Positions 34,611-45,383 of a stretch of 64,000 bases of DNA are shown here, in pieces. The notes beneath the pieces were generated by a model. The model did no database searches. It saw only the letters and a list, made by a program, of their open reading frames with translations, and was not told the origin of the DNA. The DNA is taken from the NCBI GenBank assembly GCA_946902875.1, contig OX336340.1, positions 9,135,739-9,199,738 of the forward strand, read 5' to 3'. This stretch comes from Nematopogon swammerdamellus (lineage: Eukaryota > Arthropoda > Insecta > Lepidoptera > Adelidae). The first letter of the stretch is position 1. Each line of letters begins with the position of its first letter. A program made the translations under genes and the position numbers.

Positions 34611-35478
34611 ACTAGCTGAGCCCGCGGCTCCGCTCGCGTGAAATTCGTATTCCAAAGAAGAATGTAAGTAACTTAGGGCGAGGCCGAAGGCCGAGCTGCG
34701 TTCAGGTAATCGATAAACCTTCTTAAAGAAAGTAACTAACTAAGGGCGAGGGCGAAGGCCGAGCTGCTTTCAGGTAAACGATAAACCTTTCTCAAATAAA
34801 GGAAGTAAGTAAGGGCGAGGCCGAAGGCCGAGCTGCGTTCAGGAAGACGACAAACCTTCTGGAAGAAAGGAAGGAACTAAGTGCGAGGCCGAAGGCCGAG
34901 CTGCGTTCAGGTAAACCAAAAACCCTCTTTCGCCTTCGGGCCTCGCCCTTAAAGACTTCCTTTCTTCGATAGAATATAATATCGTTTACTCAATCTATTT
35001 ATTTCATATAGCTGTTGCCCGCGGCTCCGCTCGCGTGAAATTCGTATTCCAAAGAAGAATGTAAGTAACTAAGGGCGAGGCCGAAGGCCGAGCTGCGTTC
35101 AGGTAATCGATAAACCTTCTCAAAGAAAGTAACTAACTAAGGGCGAGGCCGAAGGCCGAGCTGCTTTTAGGTATACGATAAACCTTCTCAAATAAAGTAG
35201 TAAGTAAGGTCGAGGCCGAAGGCCGAGCTGCGTTCAGGAAGACGATAAACCTTCTGGAAGAAAGGAAATAACTAAGTGCGAGACCGAAGGCCGAGCTGCG
35301 TTCAGGTAAACCAAAAACCCTCTTCCGCCTTCGGGCGTCGCCCTTAAAGACTTACTTTCTTCGACAGAATATAATATCGTTTACTCAATCTATTTATTTC
35401 ATAAAAATAAAAAAGTAATATTAATAACTAAAGAATTAAAACCTACCTAACAAACATTAAAATAACTATCAAAACGGG

Positions 35479-35903
35479 CATTTTCAAATGTTCCTAGAGC
35501 ACTTGCGGCATTACCCCGCTGGATGGCAAGGCTTACCCTTTGAATGAAGTACATAAGCCCTTGATGGCGGGACACCAGTTGCGTCAACCAGCAGAGGCCC
35601 AAGCCACTTTTGGCTTCACTGCTCCACGGACCGATGGTTTTAACCGCAAACGCAACAAATTCGATCTTGAATTATATTTCTATATTTGTTGTGTTTGAGG
35701 CTCTCCGCCCCGGCCTCGGCCGCGCCAGCCGCTCTAGAAGATGTCCTAACGTGACTTGGAGCCAATGTGAGAACACAAGTGGCGTCCCACATCAAATAAC
35801 TACCCTTAGTCCATGGCACTAAGGTGATAGCATCGGGCCTCGTGCCATCCAGCCGGGAATAACCGCGAGGTTCTAGGATGCACGGTATATTTGCCGTCAG
35901 AAA
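35479..35903 (-). pseudogene. Captured LINE C-terminal fragment inside right Helitron-like element
   Basis: Exact reverse-complement counterpart of 32868-33292, including the same frameshift, so the damage predates the duplication of the element. Confidence 0.75.
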
Positions 35904-35955
35904 CGTGGACTTTATAATAAAATTTAAATTAAATTAACTCAAAATTAACTATATT

Positions 35956-36781
35956 AATTAACTTTATTCGAGATGGTTTAGCTTCTTCTTGAACGCAGCT
36001 CAGCCTTCGGCCTCGGCCTTAGTTACTTGCTTTCTTCGAGATGGTTTATCATTTATAAGAACGTAGCTCGGCCTTCGGCCTCGCATTAGTTACTTACTTT
36101 CTTCAAAAATGTTTACCTTCTTCATGAACGCAGCTCGGCCTGCGGCCTCGCCCTTAGTTACTTGCTTTCTTCGAGATGGTTTAAGGTCTTCCCGAATAGA
36201 GCACGGCCTTCGGCCTCGCCCTTAGTTACTTACTTTCTTGAAGATGGTTTAGCTTCTTCCTGAACGCAGCTCGGCCTTCGGCCTCGCCCTTAGTTACTTG
36301 CTTTCTTCGAAATGGTTTTTCAATTATCAGAACGTATTTACTTACTTTCTTCAAGATGGTTTAGCTTCTTCCTGAACGCAGCTCGGCCTCGCCCATAGTT
36401 ACTTGCTTTCTTCGAGATGGTTTTTTTGCAATTATCAGAACGTAGCTCGGCCTTCGGCTTCGCCTTAGTTACTTACTTTCTTCAAGATGGTTTAGCTTCT
36501 TCCTGAACGCAGCTCGGCCTGCGGCCTCGCCGATAGTTACTTACTTTCTTCGAGAAGGTTTATGGTCTTCCAGAATAGAGCTCGGCCTTCGACCTCGCCC
36601 TTAGTTACTTACTTTCTTCAAGAATTTTTTTTCTTCTTCCTGAACTCAGCTCCGCCTTCCGCCTCGCCCTTAGTTACTTTCATCGAGAAAGAATATCGTT
36701 TACGTGAGTGCAGATCCGCCTTCGGCCCCGCCTTTAGTTACTTATTTTCTTTTTTTGAAATACGAATTTCACGCGAGCGAA
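35956..36781 (-). repeat. Minisatellite, ~66-bp unit, about 12 copies (right arm)
   Basis: Mirror of 31990-32815. Units read ctcggccttcggcctcgcc and ttagttacttactttcttc on the plus strand. Confidence 0.93.
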
Positions 36782-37565
36782 GTCGCGGGCAACAGATATA
36801 TAAATTGTATTGCACCAATGACAGCGACATTACTTAGACTTAAAATTATTATTATTTATTTATCAAACAATTTGTTACCGGCCAGCTCACGTCGAGATGA
36901 CAGTTGTCCGTTGTCAACATAACATTTGAAATTGTTTTTTACCTTTACTTTGGATTACGTGATTTTTATTATATTTTTTAATTATTATGTTAATCCCCAC
37001 TGTCACTATAAAAAGTTTCGTCAAATTCCGTTCAGTGGTTTTTGCGAGATGCGCGTACAAGTAGGCATTTTTGCATTTACGATTTTATTATATGTATAGA
37101 AAGAATAGATATGTATAGACTATTGTGTTCAAGTTATAAAAAAGAAGAACTGTCATTTTCGTTGTATCTACTTATTTTTGAATTTCGAATGGATATTTTA
37201 TTCAAATTGTATTTGCTGCCAGTTCTCAAGATATAATTATGTACTTTGGACTACGTGATTTGAAACGCGCAATAATGTTTATAATTGTTTAATTTTTTTT
37301 TTATTTTTGTTATTTTTTTTTACGTATTATGTTAACCCGGCATATAAACTGCCACTATACAAAGTTTCGTCTAATTCCGTTCAGTGGTTTTTGCGTGATG
37401 CGCGTACAGACAAACAAACAAACAAACAAAAATTTTAAAAACTGTTCTAACATGTTCAGAATCTCATTTTAAGCCACCCTGGTTAGTTTTTTTCCGAATA
37501 CATCCAATGTACAGACTTTCTTACCTTTACGATTTTATTATATGTATAGATAACGTTTTATAAAT

Positions 37566-39187
37566 GTACGTCATGTCATGTTATGCATCACATGTCAGAT
37601 AAAAAAAAAGGCGAGTGTTCTTAGCGAGTCGTCTTAGCAAGTCGGAAGAACTACCTTTAGGACGAATGCGTCACCTTCCTTTGAACCTTTTCATAAAAAA
37701 AAATATTTAAATTAAATAAAAAGAAAAAAAAATATCTCGGCGAGGCCTAATCATTTCCTCCAGCGGATGTGTAGTCGTAAATCATTAGTTTTCGAGATAT
37801 GCCCTCTCAAAGACTGTTTTGTTTTTTTTTCATAAACGGCTGAACCGATTTGAAAAAAAAAACAACTATTTAAAAAACAATAATTTTTTCAAGGAAATAA
37901 ACAAATTGCAAGGCGATCTGACCAGTAGTTCAGGAGTTATAAGCATTTATTGATTTTCGAAGCCTTTTTTCTAAGGGCCATATTTATAGAAGGGCTTGAT
38001 GTATTATGTACGACTCTCGGGTATGTCGTCTTAGCAAGTCGGAAGAACTACCTTTAGGACGATATGCCTTATCTTCCTGTAACTCTTATAGTTTTCGAGA
38101 TCTAAGTCGCAATTTTCGTGACGCAACTTTTTGTAAAAAACCTCCGGCAGCAGGATAAAGACGTTTCATCAAATTCACGTCAAAAATCACCTATTTCACA
38201 TTATTCAACATTCTATTGGCTGGACCTGAGGCTTCGGCCTCGAGCACAGCCACCCAGTTCGGAAGCAATAAAAAAATGTTAAAGACATTAATTTAATAAC
38301 ATAAGTCAGTCAGTCGGCGTGTAAGCGTACACTGCTGGATATACGCCTCTCCAATTTTCCTCCAGTCCTCCCGGCCTTAAGCGGTACGGAACCACTGCTT
38401 ATTTGGAAAAGTGCAGCCGATTTTCCTTACTTGTTCTCACCGAGCTGATAGAATGAGTAGACAAAATTATGTTTACTATTGTGGAAGTTAACATTTCCAA
38501 TTTGATAATAAAGAAAAACTGCTTCAAAATCTCAGCTCATTTCCCAGTAGAGTATTAGAGATTACTCCTTTTTAGTGGCTCTCTATGTGACAACGTTCCG
38601 CACGTGTATCTGGAATTTAGGCCCTAACAGTACTCTCCGGCCAGTCAGACTTGTCTGGAAGGGATGACCCTTCTCAGAAACTACCAGCGTGTGTGTGTGT
38701 GTGTGTTGTGCACGTGTGCGACTGTGTATACATTCTGTGAATAATATGTGCTGTGCGTGGTACTCTACACACGGCACCGTTACAATACGCACGGCTGTTG
38801 TGTCGTGGGACCCGCGTGTTCTGTCCGTGACGATCTATCATCTCCACATTACTATACCTTGAATGAACACGCAATTTTCTCCCTCGTTTTTTTAATGGAA
38901 TTATATGGTTTTTCGTATTTCCGAATTCAACTTACGTCTAAACCTGCAAAATGAATGTTTTTATTAATTTTGACGCGGCTCGAGGTTTTGAATCAAGTGA
39001 GTAGCGCTGCAATATGTTCGCCTATCGTACTACGAATAGTACATACAGTACTAACGCTCTAGCTTTCTAATCTCAATGGTTCTAACGATAGAAGCGCTAG
39101 ATTCGAAAGCGAAGCAAAAAATAAAGTTTAGCCAGGATTTGTATTTATGTCTTATTCCTCATGGATACCGCCTATTCCATTTGTATT
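37566..39187. other. Degraded repeats, no gene
   Basis: The motif cgtcttagcaagtcggaaga followed by actacctttaggacga occurs at about 37629 and about 38028, a direct repeat ~400 bp apart. 38218-38270 (ctcgagcacagccacccag) recurs at 62366-62385. 38317-38403 matches 26200-26345. A (GT)n run lies at 38689-38706. These are LINE/repeat remnants; no host coding frame was seen. Confidence 0.55.
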
Positions 39188-39197
39188 GATTAAACCC

Positions 39198-39483
39198 ACA
39201 GAGCATCGAATACCGACCGCGCGCGCCCCTGCTAGAGGCGCCCTGAGCGCGATTTACCTACAACGCCGTTGAAGCCTGTGGGCGTGGCCTATGACTTACA
39301 TATGTGTGTTGTGCGTGTGCATTTGTTTTGTGCGTGTGCCTAACTTGCTCCTCTTTGTGTGTAGTGTCGATACTAGCACACACACACACACATACGAAGC
39401 GCTAGCAGCACTTCGTGTAGTTTTTGGGTTTCAAATATAATCGCTTAGGGCGTCTCTAGTAGGGGGCGCATTCGATGCTCTGT
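39198..39483. mobile_element. TIR element (MITE) with perfect 10-bp target duplication
   Basis: ACAGAGCATCGAAT at the left and ATTCGATGCTCTGT at the right. Inverted similarity extends inward (cccctgctagaggcgccct against agggcgtctctagtagggg). GATTAAACCC flanks both ends exactly (39188-39197, 39484-39493). The interior has TG/CA-rich runs and no coding. A 9-11-bp duplication is typical of Mutator-like elements; this assignment is inferred from duplication length alone. Confidence 0.88.
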
Positions 39484-39493
39484 GATTAAACCC

Positions 39494-40247
39494 AATTTTA
39501 AAGACATTACACTGAAATTCGAAATAACAATTTTCAACTACAGTATAAACTTAATTCTGAAAGCTCCGCACGAACGAAGGCTCGATAGGTCGCCTATTTA
39601 TAGCTAGCGACGGCGGTGTTGCATTCGCGCCCGCCCTCGCCGATGGCTAGGCGGGCGCGGGGGCTGGCGGGGAAGTAAGAAGGAGCGGCGGAGGGGGTGG
39701 GGGATGAGAACGGTGGCGGCGGCGCGACGTTGCCAAAACGAAAGTGAAATTTCGTGTGACACACTAGCCCTCTCTTTCACTCTCACTCACTCATACCACC
39801 CGAAATCACACAGACTCTACATACTTACGCACAGTTCATTGTAGATTCGACTCTATAGATGTATGTGTATACACGTGTATATAAGGCTGTGCTGTCTGTG
39901 TGTGTGCGCGACTCTGCAATTTTATTCCGCCCCAAGTGAGGTGGTGTTGGTGCGCTCAATTTGCTTCCGTGTAGATTGTTTTCACGGTTTCCTGGCTGTG
40001 GAACTATCTGAGCCGTTTCATACATTACTCCTCCTAGAGGTTTATTGTGAGCTAAAATAAAATATTAGTGTATATATCTTTATATATGTTTTCTCTGTTC
40101 TATTAAATATTGGCTTTTGTGTAGTTAGTCATTTTAAGGAGTATGATTACATCACACTTATTTTTTCATAATCCATTGTATTTTAACTGAAACGTGTCCC
40201 ATTTGTAAAAAAATAAATTTATAATTTTCTTGTACTTCCCTCATTAT
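39494..40247. other. No gene; GC-rich 39600-39740
   Basis: CpG-dense block followed by AT-rich DNA with TATA-like atatataaggc near 39877. There are no coding motifs, and promoter activity cannot be inferred safely. Confidence 0.4.
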
Positions 40248-40249
40248 TA

Positions 40250-41550
40250 CGAGGGATGCCTTTTAAGTTTTGTCGTTTGAAGAAAAAAACACTACTAGAA
40301 CCTTATAGTATCTTTTATTGTTTTTCAAAGTATTCACCACGCAGTTTAATACACTTTTCCATTCGCTCGAACCAGTTATTAAAACATTTATTCCACTCCA
40401 AAGTAGGGGTGTTCGTTCAATGTGGCTGTCTTGAAAGCGTCGACTGCTTCTTCACCGGACTGGAACCTTTGATCACGAAGATTTTTCTTAATTTTAGGAA
40501 ATGTAAAGAAATCATTAGGGCTTGGGTCAGGACTGTATGGAGGATGGTCAAGAATTTCTACATTTTCCTGCTTCAAATACTGAATAGTTTGACGAGCGCT
40601 GTGTGAGCTTGCGTTGTCATGGTGTAGGATGATGCGTCGCTTTGGGTTAGATTTCCGAAGTTCGACTATGACTTGTGGTAAACAAACTGTGGTATACCAC
40701 TCTGCATTAACCCTTCTACGATCTTCAAGTGCAATCGTCGCAACATGACCGGTTTTCGCAACGAACGTGGCCACCATCTTCATTGAAGTGCTTCGAGAGC
40801 GAACTACTTTAGTCGGCTTAGGCTCGTCTTGGAAGACCCAGACTGTAGATTGTTGTTTGGAATCAGGATCGTAGGCATAGATCCAAGATTCGTCACCACT
40901 GATGATGTCGTAGACGTCATTTGACTCTCCTGGGTTGAACCTTTGAAGAGTTTTCTTGCACCATCTGACGCGGGCCCCCTTATGATCGTCGGAAAGCAAA
41001 TGCGGGATCCAACGGCAAACTAGCTTTCTCACACCAAGCACCTCATGCAAGATCTTCTGAATGGTTGTCCCTGAGATGCCTAATAACGCCTCTATCTCTC
41101 GATATGTCACATGACGATCTTCGAGAATTAGTTGTCTCACAGCAATGATGTTTTCTTCAGTGAAGGCGGATTTTGGACGTCCTTCGCGAGATTTGTCACT
41201 AAGACTGGAATGTCCACGCTGGAATTCTAAATACCAGCGTTCGACAGTCCGCAGAGATGGGACTTCATCGTGGAACACAGATGTTAGCTCTTCAAAACAC
41301 TGAAGCCGTGTTAGGCCTCTTTTAAAGTTGTAGAAAATTATTGCACGGACATTTTCCATAATAACAATCATTTTCGTATGTGACTTGACAGATTCAAAAC
41401 GACGCAATGCCTAACCTAAACAATAGCAGTAATCCTAATACTTTCAATTGTTTTGAGATTCTAAATTCAAACAAATTTGAATATCGAACAGTTCCAAATT
41501 CAAAGCTGCCGGTAAATATGTAAACGACAGAACTTAAAAGGCATGCCATG
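40250..41550 (-). mobile_element. Nearly complete mariner element (1.3 kb)
   Basis: TIRs of about 28 bp: CGAGGGATGCCTTTTAAGTT at the left against CATGGCATGCCTTTTAAGTT on the reverse complement of the right, both continuing ...tgtcgttt. TA duplications lie at 40248-40249 and 41551-41552. The length of 1301 bp is that of a full-length mariner. The enclosed gene is complete except for one frameshift near its end. The ends differ by several mismatches, so it is not brand new. Confidence 0.95.
40315..41359 (-). pseudogene. Mariner transposase, single C-terminal frameshift
   Basis: The likely start is the ATG at 41359 (MENVRAIIFYNFKRG). Domains in order: two helix-turn-helix units (residues ~1-110); the WVPHEL-type linker seen as WIPHLLSDDHK (~120); and the catalytic domain with ISGDESWIY (first D), ILHHDNASSHS (second D) and PYSPDPSPNDFF (third D), the D,D34D triad of mariner. 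All three acidic residues are present. Near 40389 a one-base shift takes the frame to a stop. The rest of the C-terminus is readable in the neighbouring frame down to the stop at 40315, giving the normal length of about 347 codons. As it stands it makes a protein lacking about the last 25 residues. Confidence 0.93.
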
Positions 41551-41552
41551 TA

Positions 41553-42946
41553 TCTGACACAATCGTGTTCTATGTTTCTATCCAACGAAGCATGAAAAAT
41601 AATAAAGCAAACGCGTAAATACATAATTCCTATAGAACTTTTATTCTAACTTGTACGCCGAGATCGTTCACAGCCTTTTTCCGAGAATTGAGGCCTTTAT
41701 TCCGCGTACTAGCTTCAACGGACTCAAGCGAAGTAGTCTGTAGTACCCATAGCTTTATACGTCTATGGCAGTACCTACTTTATCTTCCTCTCACACCGAG
41801 ACTGGAACATTCAAGAACGTTCATTAAAAATAAATTAATAAAACTGACTTGAATTCACCACATAAACGTTTAAATCGGTAATTTGACTTTTAATATATTG
41901 ATTTATGCAATGTGCTTCTTGTTTTCAATTCAACAATTTTTCATACCTATGTGAGTACAGAATGTAATTATAATAGAGTAAATATAATTATAAACAAATT
42001 ATTCAGCTATAAAACGAACATTATGTCTTTATTGCATTATTTATTTACATATTGTTGATACCTAACAATAATTATTTTAGTGTACTTACTTGCGTATTTA
42101 ATTAGAACATTTTATTTTATATTTGTTAATTAAAATTAATTCAAAACCTGCAATATAAAACGAAACAAAAACATTAAACGAAAACTACAACCTATAGGTG
42201 AAATACTGGTACATACAAATATTATGCCAATATCGATCTATAGTGTCATACCTCTTCTTAATATACAGTTTACGGTAGCGCTATGTCATCATCACGTAGT
42301 ACGTAAATCACTGTTGCTGGGAAAATGAAAATATGTATATTACCTGTGATATTACCTAAGTTTCCACATAGTTTACGCCCTATAGTACACTATTACGCCG
42401 CTCGAGGTTGCGACGCTGTAAAAGCGCGAAAACGGCGATAAAACATCTCCGCGACTTCTCAAAGCCTCCTCACCCCCGCCCCCGTCTCACACCCTCTCGT
42501 CGCTCTCTAATGCCATAAAAAATCAATTTCCCGCCCAAATTACATTCGTCAGACAAGCTATATAGATGTTTAGTTGGACTCACTACCTGCATCTATCGAT
42601 CGTGGTTCCCGCCCACGCCTTGATGTGATATTGCGTAGTTTATTCATGCTTATACTTAAACTTATGCCTATATAGTTTGCCATTTTGTGGCTCGAAAACT
42701 CTGTACAGAGAATCGCGAAAATTACGCGTGAAAGAGGTTATTAAGTACATAATGGGTTATTTTATGGATAAATATTATTATTCAAACATCTGCATCTAGG
42801 TACATTTTTAGATAGAATAAAAACCTACGATAGTGATTTTCGATTTCCACTCACACATTTTTCGGTAAATTTGAATTTAACTTCTAAGTAAGGGCAGATT
42901 CCTTCTTTACTGCGTATAGAAGGAATCTTGTATTTCATTCATAATT
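41553..42946. other. No gene recognised
   Basis: AT-rich with a GC patch at 42400-42500. A small hairpin, agattccttct...agaaggaatct, lies at about 42897-42928. Confidence 0.4.
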
Positions 42947-43893
42947 TTTACTAATCATATTACTAATCCTACGCCGTCTGTCTGTCTGTCGGTCCGTCTG
43001 TCCGAGGCTTGTATCTCTTGAACCGTAGGTAATAGGTAGCCAGTTAAACTTTTCACAGAATATGTGTTATTGAAAATAAAAATGAAAGTGAAAAATTATT
43101 TGTTTAGAAAAGTTTCTAAGCCTATATTACATGTAATCATGTCTCCTGCTCAAGAGAAACTCTGTCTTGCAGGAAGACTTGTTTTATTGAATAACACGTA
43201 CATAATTATTTATTACATTATGGCGCCGCTCTTATTGAGTTTAGTAAGTTTCATATAATTAAGACTAAAATGGAATAGACATTATGTTGTTAGTTTTTAG
43301 TAATAGGAAGGTTAGTTGTTTTTTGTTCTTCTATTAACTTTTCTTTGGTGTATTGTGTTTCAGTTGTTTGTTGAGCATTAGTTAATTTTGTTTTATATAT
43401 TATTTAATTTAATTATTTTAATTACCTAGCTATCCATTTAACGTATAAGTACATTATGTTAAGACAAAACAGCAAGTAAGTCTTAAGTAGCGTCGTAATC
43501 TAGTGTTTTCAGCCATGAGATAATTTCTCGTGTGCGACTTTTGCCCGTTTTTTCTTGAAAATTGCAGCGTTTTATAGCTTTGTTATATAGGTGGTTACTT
43601 AGGAATATATTGAATATTTGGGCGAAGGTTGTGTGAAATCGATTATTATGGCCGATATAAAAACAAATAACAACAAGAATAAGAAAAAATAAATAAATCA
43701 CGTGGGTGATTTTTTTATTTAAATTCAAGAAACTAAAAACTAAAAAATTATGAAGCATTTTAACTAATCATGAATTTGAACTAATATGAAGCATTTCATA
43801 AAACATGCCATAGATGGCATGAGTGGCGCTGACCATGTCATGGCGATACGGAACCGTCGGTGCGCGAGTTCGACTCGCACTTCGCCGGTTTTT
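42947..43893 (+). repeat. (GTCY)n-bearing interspersed repeat, copy A3 (long form)
   Basis: Starts attactaatcctacgccgtc with a short GTCT array and cttgtatctcttgaaccgtag, and ends ggtgcgcgagttcgactcgc followed by acttcgccgg. At about 947 bp it is twice the length of A1. The extra ~470 bp (43090-43560) is AT-rich and includes the near-inverted pair aagtcttcctgcaag region at 43140-43180. It either represents the fuller element or holds a nested insertion. Confidence 0.7.
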
Positions 43894-44828
43894 AGCATAT
43901 TTCACATTTACAAAGACTTTTCGCAAATTCCTCTACACATTACTACGATTCTGAAGAATGACTACTCGACGCTCTACACATATGCTCTGAAACATGCAAT
44001 AAATATGGCCAAAAGGTAACACTTAATCTAAGCATTATACTCTAGGCATTTCTACCAGAATACATACCTACAGCAAATTCTACCCGCAGTACAGCCTCCA
44101 CGAAGGTTTATCACAGCCTGAAATACACAAGAACATGCATTCTGCCTACAGTCAGCGCTCTGCGTGTAACCGTGGGTTGACCTTGACGTCCAATCCGAAC
44201 GCACACTCTCGCCGCGCTCCGTCCGTGTGAGTGAAAGGCGAAAGTGAAGTGTGAATGTGTGCGTGAGCACCCCCACCGCGCCCCGCGCCCCGCGCCCTTC
44301 ACGGCACGTGGCAACGCCCGCCGCCGCCCCAAGGACTTCGAACTTTGGGTACCGAAACTCTTCCTGTATATCGTAGGGGCGGCGAGTCTGGTGTGACGTT
44401 TAGTAACAGTAGGTGTGCGTATGTGTCCGCACTTTTATATGTTGAAAATACAGGTAGTACAGTCTCTCCGCTCTTGTAATACTCAGGGTCGCATGCAGGT
44501 AGGACTTTTCCAAAACTTCGTTAATGTTGTTACAGTACGTACAGCCCACCCCACTGAAAGGCACCGTCATTTTGTCTATGCTGTCTGAAATATACTAATA
44601 TCCTACCTTCATAGATAAAGATAAGTATTATATGTGTATGCTCTATTCTGGTATTTTGTTCGCGATTTTCACATAGAATAACTTTACAAAATAATTGTGT
44701 TACCTAGAATATGTAATATATATAAACAAATACCATTTATAGCTAGAATATTTATCTGTAAATACAATCCATTCGATAGTTCATAAAGTTTCATGGAAAA
44801 ATCTTCCAAAATGATTTTTTTTTTCTAG

Positions 44829-44877
44829 CACCTTCAACTACACCAGGTGGGCGGGCGCCACCTGGTGTAGGTGAAGG
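44829..44877. repeat. Hairpin with ~21-bp arms
   Basis: CACCTTCAACTACACCAGGT... pairs with CCACCTGGTGTAGGTGAAGG, one mismatch, with a GC-rich 7-base loop. Confidence 0.93.
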
Positions 44878-45139
44878 ATGGTTTTGGTTAATGCTCCTAA
44901 ACTGGAAGGGATATTGATAGTAAATAAGATCTAAAAGTGAACACTATAGAATTTCGCATTGTTTCCTAGTGTTTCTAGTAATTGGTTTTCAGTTTCAAGA
45001 TAATATCTACTTTTGTGAAAATTAATCAACACAAACCAATAACATACACCTTTTAAAACAACTGCGTCTAAAATATGCGCAGAAGTTACAAGATTTCACC
45101 TTAAATTTAAAACTTATTCAATTTCACATATTTGTTCCA

Positions 45140-45184
45140 TTCATTATTAATGAATGAGATCCTATCTCATTCATTAATAATGAA
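45140..45184. repeat. Perfect palindrome, 21-bp arms, 3-base loop
   Basis: Left arm 45140-45160 (TTCATTATTAATGAATGAGA + T) is the exact reverse complement of 45164-45184, with cct between. Each arm is itself part-palindromic (ATTAATGAAT). Confidence 0.95.
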
Positions 45185-45332
45185 GGCACAAAGTAGGTAA
45201 TATAAATTTTATTTTGAAGGTGGGATTCTTTAGTTTCAGTCTTATAAACAAAATATATTACCATTGGGATATATTAATTTTCCTGTAATTCGGAACATAC
45301 ATTTTGTACATTTTATTCCATATTTTTTTAGG

Positions 45333-45383
45333 AGAGCCCTATGTCCAGCAGTGGACCGATACAGGATGATGATGATGATGATA
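45333..45383 (+). mobile_element. LINE 3' end with (GAT)n
   Basis: gagagccctatgtccagcag followed by tggaccgatacag and a GAT array (45365-45382). This is the characteristic 3' end of a widespread lepidopteran RTE-like LINE, identified from memory of the family. It is severely 5'-truncated. Confidence 0.6.

Larger units (their letters stand above)
34612..37550 (-). mobile_element. Helitron-like element, right copy (reverse)
   Basis: Mirror image of the left element. The CTAG end is at 34612-34615 (host A before it on the plus strand) and the TC end at 37549-37550 (host T after it). All contents of the left copy are present in reverse order. An exact 14-bp direct repeat, AACGTTTTATAAAT, brackets it at 34595-34608 and 37552-37565. 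Helitrons do not normally make target duplications, so this probably reflects a pre-existing tandem repeat or another mechanism. Confidence 0.82.
31217..37554. repeat. 6.3-kb inverted repeat: two identical ~2.94-kb arms, 452-bp spacer
   Basis: Position x in the left arm pairs with 68771 minus x in the right arm from 31217 to 34160. Every segment I compared (outer ends, the GTTT run, LINE fragment, minisatellites, inner ends) is identical with no net insertion or deletion. Identity stops abruptly at 31217/37554 and at 34160/34611, which coincide with the Helitron-like termini. The arms meet tail to tail. Confidence 0.92.
43894..45332. other. No gene; two perfect or near-perfect palindromes
   Basis: GC-rich 44140-44340. 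Hairpins at 44829-44877 and 45140-45184 are listed separately. No recognisable coding. Confidence 0.4.

Noticed and set aside
34609..37551. Right arm as a LINE insertion with 14-bp target duplication
   Set aside because: TC/CTAG ends, the 3' hairpin and A/T flanks fit a Helitron better, and there is no poly(A) or 5' truncation.
31217..37554. Inverted repeat as a simple sequencing fold-back artefact
   Set aside because: A unique 452-bp spacer, unique outer flanks, and identity ending exactly at Helitron termini argue against it, although read-level proof is not available here.
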